Assembly (NCBI GenBank): GCA_017535945.1
Contig: JAFXTJ010000058.1
Coordinates: forward strand, 1-64,000
Direction of reading: 5' to 3'
Length of the DNA: 64,000 nt
From: Lachnospiraceae bacterium
GTDB taxonomy: Bacteria > Bacillota > Clostridia > Lachnospirales > Lachnospiraceae
Part shown: positions 18,060-26,991 of the stretch, in pieces
Numbering within the stretch: the first letter of the stretch is position 1
Layout of the letters: each line of letters starts with the position of its first letter
Position numbers and translations under genes: made by a program
Notes under the pieces: model-generated
Seen by the model: only the letters and a program-made list of their open reading frames with translations
What the model was told of the DNA's origin: nothing
The model's database searches: none

Positions 18060-21000
18060 ATGGCAAGAAAGATGAAAACCATGGACGGCAACGAAGCTGC
18101 CGCATACGCATCCTATGCGTTTACGGAAGTCGCTGCCATGTATCCCATCACGCCATCGTCCGTCATGCCCGAGCATGTCGACGAGTGGGCGACGAAGGGC
18201 AAGAAGAATCTCTTCGGGCGTACGGTGCAGATCACCGAGATGCAGTCCGAGGCGGGCGCCGCGGGTGCCGTGCACGGCTCTCTGGTAGCCGGTGCTCTGA
18301 CCAGCACCTATACCGCTTCCCAGGGTCTGCTGCTCATGATCCCCGACCTGTATAAGGTCGCCGGCGAGCGTCTTCCGGGTGTCTTCAATGTATCCGCCCG
18401 CTGCGTCGCCAGCCATGCGCTGAATATCTTCGGCGATCACTCCGATGTCTATGCCTGCCGTCAGACCGGTGTCGCGATGCTGTGCGACTCCAGCGTGCAG
18501 GAGGTCATGGACCTCACGCCCGTGGCTTACATGGCTGCCATCGAGGGCAAGCTTCCCTTCATCAATTTCTTCGACGGTTTCCGCACCTCTCATGAGATAC
18601 AGAAGATCGAAGTCTGGGACGAGGACTACAAGGACCTCGACGAGATGGTCGATCATGCCGCCATCGACGCGTTCAAGGCGAACGCACTGAATCCGAATCA
18701 TCCCCGCCAGATGGGCTCCGCGCAGAATCCGGACATCTTCTTCCAGTCCCGCGAAGCCTGCAACACCGGCTATGATGATATGCCCGCCATTGTCCAGAAG
18801 TACATGGATAAGGTCAATGCCAAGATCGGCACGGATTACAAGCTCTTCAACTACTACGGCGCTCCGGATGCCGAGTCCGTGATCATCGCGATGGGTTCCG
18901 TCTGCGACACGATCGAGGAGACCATCGATTATCTCGTCGGTAAGGGCGAGAAGGTCGGCGTTATCAAGGTCCGCCTGTTCAGACCTTTCTCCGCCAAGGC
19001 CCTCGTCGAAGCGATCCCTGCCACGGTCAAGCGCATCGAAGTCCTCGACCGCACCAAGGAGCCCGGCGCCATGCGCGAGCCTCTCGCACTGGATGTCATC
19101 GCGGCCATCAAGGGCACGAAGTTCGAGCAGATCCCGGTATACTGCGGCCGTTACGGCCTCGGTTCCAAGGACACCACGCCCGAGCAGATCGTGGCGGTCT
19201 TTAACAACACCGAGAAGGAAGAGTTCACGATCGGTATCTATGACGATGTGACCAACCTCTCCCTGGATGCGGGCGATCCGCTCATCACCACGCCCAAGGG
19301 CACCACGAACTGCAAGTTCTGGGGTCTGGGCGCGGACGGTACCGTCGGTGCCAACAAGAACTCCATCAAGATCATCGGCGACAACACCGATATGTATGCG
19401 CAGGCCTACTTCGATTATGATTCCAAGAAGTCCGGCGGTGTGACGATGTCCCACCTGCGCTTCGGCAAGAAGCCCATCAAGTCCACCTACCTCATCCACA
19501 AGGCGGATTTCGTGGCCTGCCACAATCCGAGCTACATGCGCAAGTTCAACATGGTGCAGGAGCTCGTGGACGGCGGTTCCTTCCTGCTCAACTGCCCGTG
19601 GACCGTCGAACAGCTCGATGCGGAGATCCCCGGCCAGGTGAAGAAGTACATGTATGATCACAAGATCAACTTCTACATCATGAACGGCTCCAAGATCGGT
19701 GTCGAGGTCGGCATGGGCCCGACCAGGATCAACACGATCCTGCAGTCCGCATTCTTCAACATCACCAAGATCATCCCTGAGGCGGATGCCCTCAAGTTCA
19801 TGAAGGATGCTGCGCAGAAGACCTACGGCAACAAGGGCCAGGATATCGTCGAGAAGAACTGGGCCGCCATCGATGCCGGCGCGGATCCGAAGAACCTGAT
19901 CAAGGTCGAGATCCCCGAGTCCTGGAAGGATGCGCAGGATGAAGGCCTTGATTTCAAGAAGGCCGAGGGCGGACGCAAGGATGTTCTGGACTTCGTCAAC
20001 AACATCCAGACCAAGGTCAGTGCCCAGGAGGGCAATACCCTTAAGGTCTCCGATGTGCTTCCTTACGTCGACGGTTCTACGCCTTCCGGTTCGTCTGCCT
20101 ACGAGAAGCGCGGCATCGCGGTCAATGTCCCGAAGTGGGAGCCCGAGAAGTGTATCCAGTGTAATGTCTGCGCGCTGGTCTGCCCGCACGCGGCGATCCG
20201 TCCGGTCGCGATGACCGAGGACGAGGCGGCGAAGGCCCCTGCCGATATGCCGGTCAAGGATATGAACGGCATGCCCGGCTACAAGTTCTCCATCGTCGTG
20301 TCCGCTCTGGACTGCACGGGCTGCGGCTCCTGCGCGAATGTCTGTATGGCGAACACCATGGCGGAGAAGAAGGAAGAGAAGCCTTCCACGCTGGTCATGG
20401 GTGCGCTGGCAGCCAACGAGTATCAGCAGGCCTTCTTCGATTACGCGGTGACGCTGCCGACCAAGAAGGAGGTCGTGGAGAAGTTCAAGGAGACCACCAT
20501 CAAGGGCGCGCAGTTCAAGAAGCCCCTGCTCGAGTTCTCCGGCGCCTGCGCGGGCTGCGGCGAGACTCCTTATGTGAAGCTCGTCACCCAGCTCTTCGGC
20601 GACAGGATGTACATCGCCAACGCGACGGGCTGCACCTCCATCTGGGGCAACAGCTCCCCGTCCACACCTTACACGGTGAACGAAGAGGGCAAGGGCCCGG
20701 CCTGGGACAACTCCCTGTTCGAGGACAACGCCGAGTTCGGTTTCGGTATGGTGCTTGCGCAGAACGCTCTGCGTGATGAGATCAAGGAGCAGGTCGAGAA
20801 GCTTGCTTCCGCCGGCAATGCCGCTGCGCAGAAGTATCTCGACACCTTTGCGGACGGCGCGGCCAACGGCGCTGCGACCGACGAGCTGATCGCCTCCATC
20901 GCGGGCGACAATTCCGAGGCGGCGGCCTTTGTCAGGAAGAACGCCGACTTCGCGGCCAAGAAGAGCCAGTGGATCATCGGCGGCGACGGCTGGGCCTTTG

Positions 21001-21620
21001 ATATCGGCTTCGGCGGTCTCGATCACGTGCTCGCTTCCGGCAAGGACATCAATGTCCTGGTCGTGAACACCGAGGTGTATTCCAACACCGGCGGCCAGTC
21101 CTCCAAGGCGACCCCGATCGGTGCGGTGGCACAGTTTGCCGCGGGCGGCAAGCAGATCAAGCAGAAGGATCTGGCCTCCATCGCGATGAGTTACGGCTAT
21201 GTCTATGTCGCCCAGATCTCCATGGGTGCCGACATGAACCAGACCCTCAAGGCGATCGCCGAGGCGGAAGCGTATCCGGGACCTTCCCTGATCATCGCTT
21301 ACGCGCCTTGCATCAACCACGGTCTCAAGATCAAGGGCGGCATGGCCAAGGTCCAGACCGAGGAGAAGCGTGCGGTGGAAGCCGGCTACTGGCATATGTT
21401 CCGCTACAATCCGGCTGCGGAGAAGAAGTTCACGCTGGATTCCAAGATGCCGACCGGCGATTATCAGGACTTCCTCGACGGCGAGGTGCGTTACCTGTCC
21501 CTGCGCAAGGCCAATCCGGAGAATGCCGAGAAGCTCTACGCGGCATCCGCGGAGAACGCCAAGGCGAGACTGGCCTACCTGCAGAAGCTGGTGGATCTCT
21601 ACGACGATTCCAAGGCGTAA
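18060..21620 (+). CDS. nifJ: Pyruvate:ferredoxin (flavodoxin) oxidoreductase
   Basis: This single-chain enzyme of 1186 residues converts pyruvate and CoA to acetyl-CoA and CO2, reducing ferredoxin. Domains in order: N-terminal pyrimidine-binding TPP domain (GNEAAAYASYAFTEVAAMYP), a transketolase C-like domain, the central domain, two ferredoxin motifs (CIQCNVCALVCP and CTGCGSCANVC, about residues 700-765), then the TPP-binding domain with GDGWAFDIGFGGLDH and NTEVYSNTGGQSS. ATG 18060 is preceded by TAGGAGGAAA and is preferred over 17970, which overlaps the promoter. It is monocistronic with a strong promoter and terminator, which suits a central catabolic enzyme. Confidence 0.97.
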   Translation: MARKMKTMDGNEAAAYASYAFTEVAAMYPITPSSVMPEHVDEWATKGKKNLFGRTVQITEMQSEAGAAGAVHGSLVAGALTSTYTASQGLLLMIPDLYKVAGERLPGVFNVSARCVASHALNIFGDHSDVYACRQTGVAMLCDSSVQEVMDLTPVAYMAAIEGKLPFINFFDGFRTSHEIQKIEVWDEDYKDLDEMVDHAAIDAFKANALNPNHPRQMGSAQNPDIFFQSREACNTGYDDMPAIVQKYMDKVNAKIGTDYKLFNYYGAPDAESVIIAMGSVCDTIEETIDYLVGKGEKVGVIKVRLFRPFSAKALVEAIPATVKRIEVLDRTKEPGAMREPLALDVIAAIKGTKFEQIPVYCGRYGLGSKDTTPEQIVAVFNNTEKEEFTIGIYDDVTNLSLDAGDPLITTPKGTTNCKFWGLGADGTVGANKNSIKIIGDNTDMYAQAYFDYDSKKSGGVTMSHLRFGKKPIKSTYLIHKADFVACHNPSYMRKFNMVQELVDGGSFLLNCPWTVEQLDAEIPGQVKKYMYDHKINFYIMNGSKIGVEVGMGPTRINTILQSAFFNITKIIPEADALKFMKDAAQKTYGNKGQDIVEKNWAAIDAGADPKNLIKVEIPESWKDAQDEGLDFKKAEGGRKDVLDFVNNIQTKVSAQEGNTLKVSDVLPYVDGSTPSGSSAYEKRGIAVNVPKWEPEKCIQCNVCALVCPHAAIRPVAMTEDEAAKAPADMPVKDMNGMPGYKFSIVVSALDCTGCGSCANVCMANTMAEKKEEKPSTLVMGALAANEYQQAFFDYAVTLPTKKEVVEKFKETTIKGAQFKKPLLEFSGACAGCGETPYVKLVTQLFGDRMYIANATGCTSIWGNSSPSTPYTVNEEGKGPAWDNSLFEDNAEFGFGMVLAQNALRDEIKEQVEKLASAGNAAAQKYLDTFADGAANGAATDELIASIAGDNSEAAAFVRKNADFAAKKSQWIIGGDGWAFDIGFGGLDHVLASGKDINVLVVNTEVYSNTGGQSSKATPIGAVAQFAAGGKQIKQKDLASIAMSYGYVYVAQISMGADMNQTLKAIAEAEAYPGPSLIIAYAPCINHGLKIKGGMAKVQTEEKRAVEAGYWHMFRYNPAAEKKFTLDSKMPTGDYQDFLDGEVRYLSLRKANPENAEKLYAASAENAKARLAYLQKLVDLYDDSKA

Positions 21621-21650
21621 GCAGTCCACGGTTACAACAAGCAACAGAAG

Positions 21651-21685
21651 AAGAGCTGCCGCATCCGTTGCGGCAGCTCTTTTTT
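21651..21685 (+). terminator. Terminator of the nifJ gene
   Basis: Stem GAGCTGCCGCA (21653-21663) with TGCGGCAGCTC (21669-21679), 5-base loop, then six T. Confidence 0.95.
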
Positions 21686-21700
21686 CCGGTTCCGGATAAC

Positions 21701-21724
21701 AGAAAACGGCCCCGTTCGGGGCCG
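21701..21724 (-). terminator. Terminator of mecA
   Basis: On the minus strand, a hairpin CGGCCCC-GAAC-GGGGCCG (21724-21707) is followed by TTTTCT (to 21701), 31 bases after the mecA stop codon. Confidence 0.85.
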
Positions 21725-21754
21725 CTCCTCATTTCCGTATCCGCGTAAGCCGGT

Positions 21755-22609
21755 TCAGATCGCCGAGAGCCGTTCCAGCGCGTTCCCCCGGATCAGCACC
21801 TCGCAGTGCTCCTTTAAATACTCCTCGGAGAAGGCGGGCGTGGCCGCCGTGGCGCTGTATTCGGCGAGCAGCGCGCAGACCGAGACGAAGCGCACGGTCG
21901 GCTTGCCGTTCTTGCCGGGTTCCTGCTTCAGCGTGAGATAGAAGCGGCGGTCGCCGTTATCCCGATAAAGCGTGCTCTCGATGGGACCGGTCTTGCTCTG
22001 GTCCAGATGCTTGGCCGCCTGCTCGATCCGGTGGATCGTGTCGAAGAAGAAGACGCGCACGATGGGCTCCTTCCTGTTCCGGGCCTTTTCCTTATCCTTG
22101 TCCCTGCCCTTATCCTCGATCGATCTGGGCTGCGGTGCCGGCGTGCGCCCCGGGATGTTCCGCGCATTGACGGGATTCAGGCGCGCCTTATGCTGGTCGG
22201 CGAGGGCGGAGAAGTCATTCTCCTCCTGCATGCCGCGCAGCATCTTCATAAAGGTGTTGTCCTCCGGCTCATCGCCGTAGGGTTCCTCCTCCTCGTCGAA
22301 ATCCTCATCCTCCTCGTCCAGCATGGGACCGAAGGAGGAGAAGCGCGTATCGAGTTCCTCCGGATCATCCACCATGGTGACGATGAGCACGAGGCATTCC
22401 GGGCCCATGGGCACCGCCTCGATCATCAGCGGATAATCCTGCGCGTCAAATCCCAGCTCGTAGTTCGCCTGCTCCATCATATCCTGGAAGAGCGCACGGG
22501 CCTTCTTCGTCCCGTAGGCGAATTCACTGAGTCGCAGTCCTCTTTTTGCCAGATCCTCACGCGTGAGCGTGCAACGGATCTGCCGGTCATTCAACCGTTC
22601 GATCTTCAT
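21755..22609 (-). CDS. mecA: Adaptor protein MecA
   Basis: The 284-residue protein begins MKIERLNDRQIRCTLTREDL, typical of MecA, and has the two-domain plan: an N-terminal substrate-binding domain (about 1-95), an acidic linker (EEDEDFDEEEEP at about 100-115) and a C-terminal domain (about 185-284) that in Bacillus binds ClpC. Known members deliver substrates to ClpCP. It is longer than the Bacillus protein (about 220) because of a charged, Lys/Arg-rich insertion before the C-terminal domain. ATG 22609 with GAGGTG nine bases upstream was preferred; the in-frame GTG at 22621 lies within that ribosome site. Confidence 0.93.
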   Translation of the reverse strand: MKIERLNDRQIRCTLTREDLAKRGLRLSEFAYGTKKARALFQDMMEQANYELGFDAQDYPLMIEAVPMGPECLVLIVTMVDDPEELDTRFSSFGPMLDEEDEDFDEEEEPYGDEPEDNTFMKMLRGMQEENDFSALADQHKARLNPVNARNIPGRTPAPQPRSIEDKGRDKDKEKARNRKEPIVRVFFFDTIHRIEQAAKHLDQSKTGPIESTLYRDNGDRRFYLTLKQEPGKNGKPTVRFVSVCALLAEYSATAATPAFSEEYLKEHCEVLIRGNALERLSAI

Positions 22610-22653
22610 GTCAAAAAACACCTCGAAAAAACACCTGTTTTTTGTGCAATTTG

Positions 22654-22682
22654 ATACTATCCGATGTGTTTGCTATTGTCAA
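22654..22682 (-). promoter_or_regulatory. Promoter of mecA
   Basis: On the minus strand: TTGACA (22682-22677), 17-base spacer, TAGTAT (22659-22654), about 45 bases before the start codon. Confidence 0.9.
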
Positions 22683-22748
22683 TAACCCTGTTTTGCGGCT
22701 CCGTTTTTGTGCAAATTGCCGAAAATGCGGAAAAAGGACAGAAAATCC

Positions 22749-22777
22749 TTGCACGGAAAGAGGACCGGTGCTATAAA
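22749..22777 (+). promoter_or_regulatory. Promoter with no assigned gene
   Basis: TTGCAC (22749-22754), 17-base spacer, TATAAA (22772-22777). The predicted transcript starts near 22784, almost 390 bases ahead of the next convincing start codon (23172). Confidence 0.65.
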
Positions 22778-23116
22778 GGGGGCATGAGATATCTCCGGCC
22801 AGACGGCATCCGAAAGGGGGTGACCTGCCTGACAGTCCGGGTTTCCCGGCGAGATGACTTTTCTCAGCGCATTGTGCGCACCTATTCCCCAACAATCTAC
22901 CCTGAATCAACATTTTATAAAACTTTAAGAAACAAGGGCGCATTTTATTCTGCGTCCGATGCGGGCAGGGGATGTCTCATGATCGGAGTTTGAATGCCGC
23001 CGGAGGACCCATCGGGATGGTTTCACGGGAAAGATCCTTCTTTTGGCGGGTGTTCCGGACGTCACAGGATCAGTCAGGACACGACGGTGCACGGAACCCA
23101 TCGGTGCACAAAAACA

Positions 23117-23145
23117 ATGACGGGCAGGAGAACTTCTGATATAAT
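23117..23145 (+). promoter_or_regulatory. Promoter of the GH18-led operon
   Basis: Extended -10 TGATATAAT (hexamer 23140-23145) with a weak -35 ATGACG (23117-23122) at 17 bases. It lies 26 bases before the start codon. Confidence 0.65.
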
Positions 23146-23171
23146 GGAGGACGTCGGAAAGGAGCAAGCGG

Positions 23172-24884
23172 ATGAAGAAGATCATTCCCGTGTTCATAGC
23201 CGTCGTCCTCATTTTATTGATCGGCGGCTTTTATATGGGACAGCGTACACTGGACAGGTATTCCTACAGCAGAGAACGGGCGGATGTAAACGAATATTTC
23301 GGCATCACGGATCCCGATGAAACAGCGGTATTACTGAATGATGAACGGATCGATATCAAGGCGGCGGTGCTCGACGGCGGCTGTTATCTGTCGCTGTCCG
23401 ATGTGGATGCGCTGCTGAACGGGCGTTTCTATCATTGCAAGGCGGACGGGACGCTGGTCTATACGACGCCGTCGGCCATCATCACGGCCACCGTCGGAGA
23501 GAAGACCTGGTCGTCCACGGACGGTTCGAACGGGAGCCTCGACTACGCGATCGCGCGGCCGGGGGACGACGATCTGTGGGTGCTGGTGGATTATGTGACC
23601 ATGTATACGGCGCTCACCTGGGAGTATTTCGAGGATCCGTCCCGGATCCGGCTGGTGAATGACTGGCCGGATTTTGATCAGGCGACGGTCACCAAAGATA
23701 CCGAGCTGCGCGTACTGGGCGGTGTGAAGAGCGCGATCCTGCGCGACCTGGAGAAAGGCGAGCGGGTTACCGTCCTCGAGCAGATGGAGAACTGGTCCGA
23801 GGTGCGCACGGCGGATGCCTACATCGGCTATGTCGAGAACAAACGGCTTTCGGATCCCATCCGTGTGGAGGCGCTGAAGCCGCAGAACAAAACCGAAGAG
23901 TACACGTCCATTCACAAACCCTATATGATCGATATGGTCTGGCATTTCGTCGCCGGCAAGGCCGGTAATGATACGCTGCAGCCGCTGCTGTCCTCCACCG
24001 ACGCGGGCAGCGGTCAGGGGCTCAATACCATCGCGCCGACCTGGTTCGCGCTGTGCGACGGTGAGGGCAATATCACGAGTTTCGCGACTTCGGAGTATGT
24101 GCAGCAGGCCCATGCAAAGGGGCTCGAGGTCTGGGGCGTGGTGGATAATTTCAACAATCCCGACGCGGATGCGGAATCGGCGCTCGCGCGTGCCTCCACG
24201 AGGAAGCGGATCATCGATTCCCTCATGTCGGAGGCTGCCGCGGTGGGGCTCGACGGTATCAATGTGGACTTCGAGCTGATCCCGTCGTCTTCCGGGGAGG
24301 ACTATATCGAGTTCATCCGGGAACTGGGCATCGCCTGCCGGAAGAATTCCCTGGTATTGTCCGTCGATAATTATGTCCCCATGGGCAACCTGAACGATCA
24401 TTACGACCGTGCGGAGCAGGGTGTGGTGGCGGATTACGTGATCATCATGGGCTATGACGAGCATTATGCCGGCAGCAGCGAGGCCGGCAGCGTCGCCTCC
24501 ATCGGCTATGTGGAGAACGGGATCAAGCGGACGGTGGCGGAGGTCCCGCCCGAAAAGGTGATCGGCGGGATCCCCTTCTATACGCGTGTCTGGGCTACAA
24601 AGGACGGAGAAGTCTCCTCCAATGCGCTGTCCATGCCGCTCGCGCAGGAATGGGTCGAGCAGAGGGGGATCACCCTCGCCTGGGATGACGAGACCTGCCA
24701 GAATTACGGCGAGTTAACGGAGAGTGACGGGACTCTGCGGCAGGTGTGGATCGAGGATGCGGAATCCATCCGCACCAAGATCTCCGTCATGCGCAATTAC
24801 GGCATCGCCGGAGTCGCTGCCTGGCAGCTGGGGCAGGAATCTCCCGATATCTGGGAGACGATCGCCAACGCATTGGCGAACTGA
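23172..24884 (+). CDS. Exported or membrane-anchored GH18-family glycosidase with SH3-like domain
   Basis: The 570-residue protein has an N-terminal membrane anchor or signal (IIPVFIAVVLILLIGGFYMG), a copper-amine-oxidase-N/stalk-like region, an SH3b-like domain (about 175-235, ELRVLGGVKSAILRDLEKGE) and a C-terminal GH18 barrel (about 245-560). The GH18 catalytic strand DGINVDFE keeps the acid Glu; YDEHYAGS and the terminal GVAAWQLGQE also fit. Relatives such as SleL/YdhD/YvbX act on peptidoglycan or cortex N-acetylglucosamine linkages; the exact substrate is inferred. ATG 23172 follows GGAAAGGAGC. First gene of a unit running to 28160. Confidence 0.88.
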   Translation: MKKIIPVFIAVVLILLIGGFYMGQRTLDRYSYSRERADVNEYFGITDPDETAVLLNDERIDIKAAVLDGGCYLSLSDVDALLNGRFYHCKADGTLVYTTPSAIITATVGEKTWSSTDGSNGSLDYAIARPGDDDLWVLVDYVTMYTALTWEYFEDPSRIRLVNDWPDFDQATVTKDTELRVLGGVKSAILRDLEKGERVTVLEQMENWSEVRTADAYIGYVENKRLSDPIRVEALKPQNKTEEYTSIHKPYMIDMVWHFVAGKAGNDTLQPLLSSTDAGSGQGLNTIAPTWFALCDGEGNITSFATSEYVQQAHAKGLEVWGVVDNFNNPDADAESALARASTRKRIIDSLMSEAAAVGLDGINVDFELIPSSSGEDYIEFIRELGIACRKNSLVLSVDNYVPMGNLNDHYDRAEQGVVADYVIIMGYDEHYAGSSEAGSVASIGYVENGIKRTVAEVPPEKVIGGIPFYTRVWATKDGEVSSNALSMPLAQEWVEQRGITLAWDDETCQNYGELTESDGTLRQVWIEDAESIRTKISVMRNYGIAGVAAWQLGQESPDIWETIANALAN

Positions 24885-24907
24885 CGGACACGGACGGACC
24901 GGCAGAC

Positions 24908-26008
24908 ATGGAAACGGAGATCGTACGGATCGATCCCGGACGCGCCCGGGAGCCGGAGAGCAGGGAGATCCTTCGCCGGGCAGGAGAGATCATCAAGAGC
25001 GGCGGACTGGTCGCTTTTCCCACGGAAACGGTCTACGGGCTGGGCGGCAATGCGCTGGATGCCACGGCATCGCGCAGGATCTATGCCGCCAAGGGCAGAC
25101 CCTCGGATAATCCGCTCATCGTCCATATCGCGGAAACAGCGGATCTGGAGCGGACGGCCGTGGAGATCCCGGAGTCCGCTTATGCACTGGCGGCACGTTT
25201 CTGGCCGGGGCCTCTCACCATGATCCTGAAGAAGCATCCGGATATCCCGACGGAAACGACCGGCGGTCTGGATACGGTTGCGGTGCGTTTCCCCTCCCAT
25301 CCGGTGGCGCAGGAACTGATCGCGGCCGGCGGCGGGTTTATCGCGGCGCCCAGCGCAAACCGTTCCGGCAGACCTTCCCCCACAACGGCTGCGCACTGCA
25401 TCGAGGATCTGACCGGACAGGTCAATATGATCATCGACGGCGGCGAAGTGGGGATCGGCGTGGAATCGAGCATCGTGGATCTGACGGAGGAGAAGCCCGT
25501 GATCCTGCGGCCCGGCTATATCACTCCCTCCATGCTCAGGGAGGTACTGGGGGAGGTGGAGACGGATCCGGGACTGGATGCGGCAGCGGATCTGCCGCCG
25601 GAAGCGGGATCAGGCAATGTCCCGGCGGGACCCGGACCGAAGGCGCCGGGGATGCGCTACCGGCATTACGCGCCGCAGGGGAGCATGCTCCTCGTGACGG
25701 GCGACGAAGCCGCCATGGTGGAGCGGATCCGGCAGGAGACCGCACAGGCGCTCGCACAGGGGAAGCGTACGGCTGTCATCGCCTCGCGCGAGACGGCGGA
25801 TGCGTATCCGGGCGGCGTGCGCGTCTTTGTGGCCGGCAGCAGGCATGATCCGGCGGAGGTGGCGCATCATCTCTTCGGGATCCTCCGCGCGTGCGATGAA
25901 GAGGGCATGGAGATGATCTGTGCCGAGGGATTTGAGGAAGGCGAACTGTCCCGGGCGGTGATGAACCGTCTGGAGAAGGCCTGCGGACACAATATCGTCC
26001 GCGTATGA
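24908..26008 (+). CDS. L-threonylcarbamoyladenylate synthase (Sua5/YwlC type)
   Basis: The 366-residue protein has a YrdC-type catalytic domain (about 20-215; GGLVAFPTETVYGLG, KGRPSDNPLIVHI, FWPGPLTMIL, SANRSGRPSPT) and a C-terminal Sua5 domain (about 245-366). It makes threonylcarbamoyl-AMP from Thr, bicarbonate and ATP, the first step of the t6A37 tRNA modification. MtaB, encoded at 50097, adds the later methylthio group to t6A, so the two act on the same base. ATG 24908 was chosen because upstream codons read back into the GH18 gene. The ribosome site is weak. Confidence 0.94.
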   Translation: METEIVRIDPGRAREPESREILRRAGEIIKSGGLVAFPTETVYGLGGNALDATASRRIYAAKGRPSDNPLIVHIAETADLERTAVEIPESAYALAARFWPGPLTMILKKHPDIPTETTGGLDTVAVRFPSHPVAQELIAAGGGFIAAPSANRSGRPSPTTAAHCIEDLTGQVNMIIDGGEVGIGVESSIVDLTEEKPVILRPGYITPSMLREVLGEVETDPGLDAAADLPPEAGSGNVPAGPGPKAPGMRYRHYAPQGSMLLVTGDEAAMVERIRQETAQALAQGKRTAVIASRETADAYPGGVRVFVAGSRHDPAEVAHHLFGILRACDEEGMEMICAEGFEEGELSRAVMNRLEKACGHNIVRV

Positions 26009-26056
26009 ACAGGGATCGGGAGAAGCATCCGCGGATCCGCGGAGAAAGGAGCTGTC

Positions 26057-26512
26057 ATGGCAAAGATCGCACTGGCAAGTGATCACGGGGGCTTCGCCCT
26101 CAAGGAGGCCGTCAAAGCCCATCTGTTATCGAGAGGCGAGGAGGTGGAGGACTTCGGCACGCACGATACCTCCTCGTGTGATTATCCGGATTACGGGATC
26201 GCGGCGGCAAAGGCCGTGGCGGACGGCACCTGTGACAAGGGGATCCTCGTGTGCACCACCGGGATCGGCATCTCCATGGCGGCAAACAAGGTCCCCGGGA
26301 TCCGCTGCGCGCTGCTTTCCGAGACCACATCGGCGAGGCTCACCAGGGAACACAACGATGCCAATGTGATGGCGCTCGGCGGCGGCTTCACCGGGCCGCT
26401 CCTCGCCTGCGAGATCGTGGATGTATTTCTGGACACCCCGTTCTCCGGGGAGGAGAAGCACAGCCGCAGGATCGCCAAGGTTATGGCGCTCGATGAGAGG
26501 TGGGACGGATGA
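26057..26512 (+). CDS. rpiB: Ribose 5-phosphate isomerase B
   Basis: The 151-residue protein has the RpiB/LacAB signature: ASDHGGFALKE near the N-terminus, CTTGIGISMAANK with the catalytic Cys, and REHNDANVMALGGG. It interconverts ribose 5-phosphate and ribulose 5-phosphate in the pentose phosphate pathway. AGAAAGGAG precedes ATG 26057. Its end overlaps the deaminase start by four bases (ATGA at 26509), so the two are probably translated in a coupled way. Confidence 0.95.
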   Translation: MAKIALASDHGGFALKEAVKAHLLSRGEEVEDFGTHDTSSCDYPDYGIAAAKAVADGTCDKGILVCTTGIGISMAANKVPGIRCALLSETTSARLTREHNDANVMALGGGFTGPLLACEIVDVFLDTPFSGEEKHSRRIAKVMALDERWDG

Positions 26513-26991
26513 AGAGAGAAGGCTATATCACATGGGATGAGTATTTCATGGGCGTGGCGGCGCTGTCCGGCATGCGCTCCAAGGATCCCAGCACGCAGGT
26601 GGGATGCTGCATCGTGAGCTCCGATCACAAGATCCTCTCCATGGGCTACAACGGGCTGCCGGCCGGCTGCGGGGATGATGATTTCCCCTGGGACCGCGAG
26701 GCGGAGGATGAACTGGACACCAAGTATCCCTACGTGGTCCACAGCGAGCTCAATGCGATCCTGAACTACCGCGGCGGGAGCCTCGAGGGGTCGACGCTCT
26801 ATGTCTCCCTGTTCCCCTGCAATGAATGTGCCAAGGCCATCATTCAGGCGGGGATCCGGACCGTCGTCTACGACAGCGACAAATACGCGGATACACCGGG
26901 AACCCGTGCCTCCAAGCGGATGTTTGATGCCGCGGGCGTCAGATATTACCACTATGAGCAGTCGGGCAGGGAGATCAGGATCAGACTGTGA
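26509..26991 (+). CDS. Deoxycytidylate (dCMP) deaminase
   Basis: The 160-residue protein is a cytidine/deoxycytidylate deaminase-family member. The zinc site is HSELNAIL (His and catalytic Glu) with PCNECAK (two Cys); RSKDPSTQVGCCIV near the N-terminus is typical of dCMP deaminases. The reaction converts dCMP to dUMP, feeding thymidylate synthesis. A GTG at 26500 is an in-frame alternative; ATG 26509 overlapping the rpiB stop is favoured. The stop overlaps the next gene's GTG start. Confidence 0.93.
   Translation: MKREGYITWDEYFMGVAALSGMRSKDPSTQVGCCIVSSDHKILSMGYNGLPAGCGDDDFPWDREAEDELDTKYPYVVHSELNAILNYRGGSLEGSTLYVSLFPCNECAKAIIQAGIRTVVYDSDKYADTPGTRASKRMFDAAGVRYYHYEQSGREIRIRL

Larger units (their letters stand above)
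22683..23171. other. Long region without a convincing gene
   Basis: About 490 bases between divergent mecA and the GH18 gene. It holds a strong plus-strand promoter at 22749-22777 and a second -10 element at 23140. Downstream of the first are consecutive small hairpins: CCGGG/CCCGG (22838-22850), GAGA/TCTC (about 22851-22865) and GCGCA/TGCGC (22868-22880). The section 22890-22965 is unusually AT-rich for this genome. Small open frames exist but lack ribosome sites and family features. No known riboswitch could be matched by eye. Confidence 0.5.

Noticed and set aside
17976..21644. Minus-strand open frame of 1222 codons opposite pyruvate:ferredoxin oxidoreductase
   Set aside because: Entirely antisense to a certain gene; His/Leu/Asp-rich sequence without family motifs. 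The frame at 61837-63804 opposite the sensor kinase is the same kind of artefact.
22784..22900. Known riboswitch, especially a B12 element because of GACCTGCC
   Set aside because: The conserved bases before the B12 box and the rest of the element are missing, and the downstream genes are not cobalamin genes. No other riboswitch class matched.
22664..22993. Possible 109-codon plus-strand gene
   Set aside because: Its start lies upstream of the promoter at 22749, there is no ribosome site, and the sequence has no family features. A shorter start at 22784 would sit at the transcription start itself.
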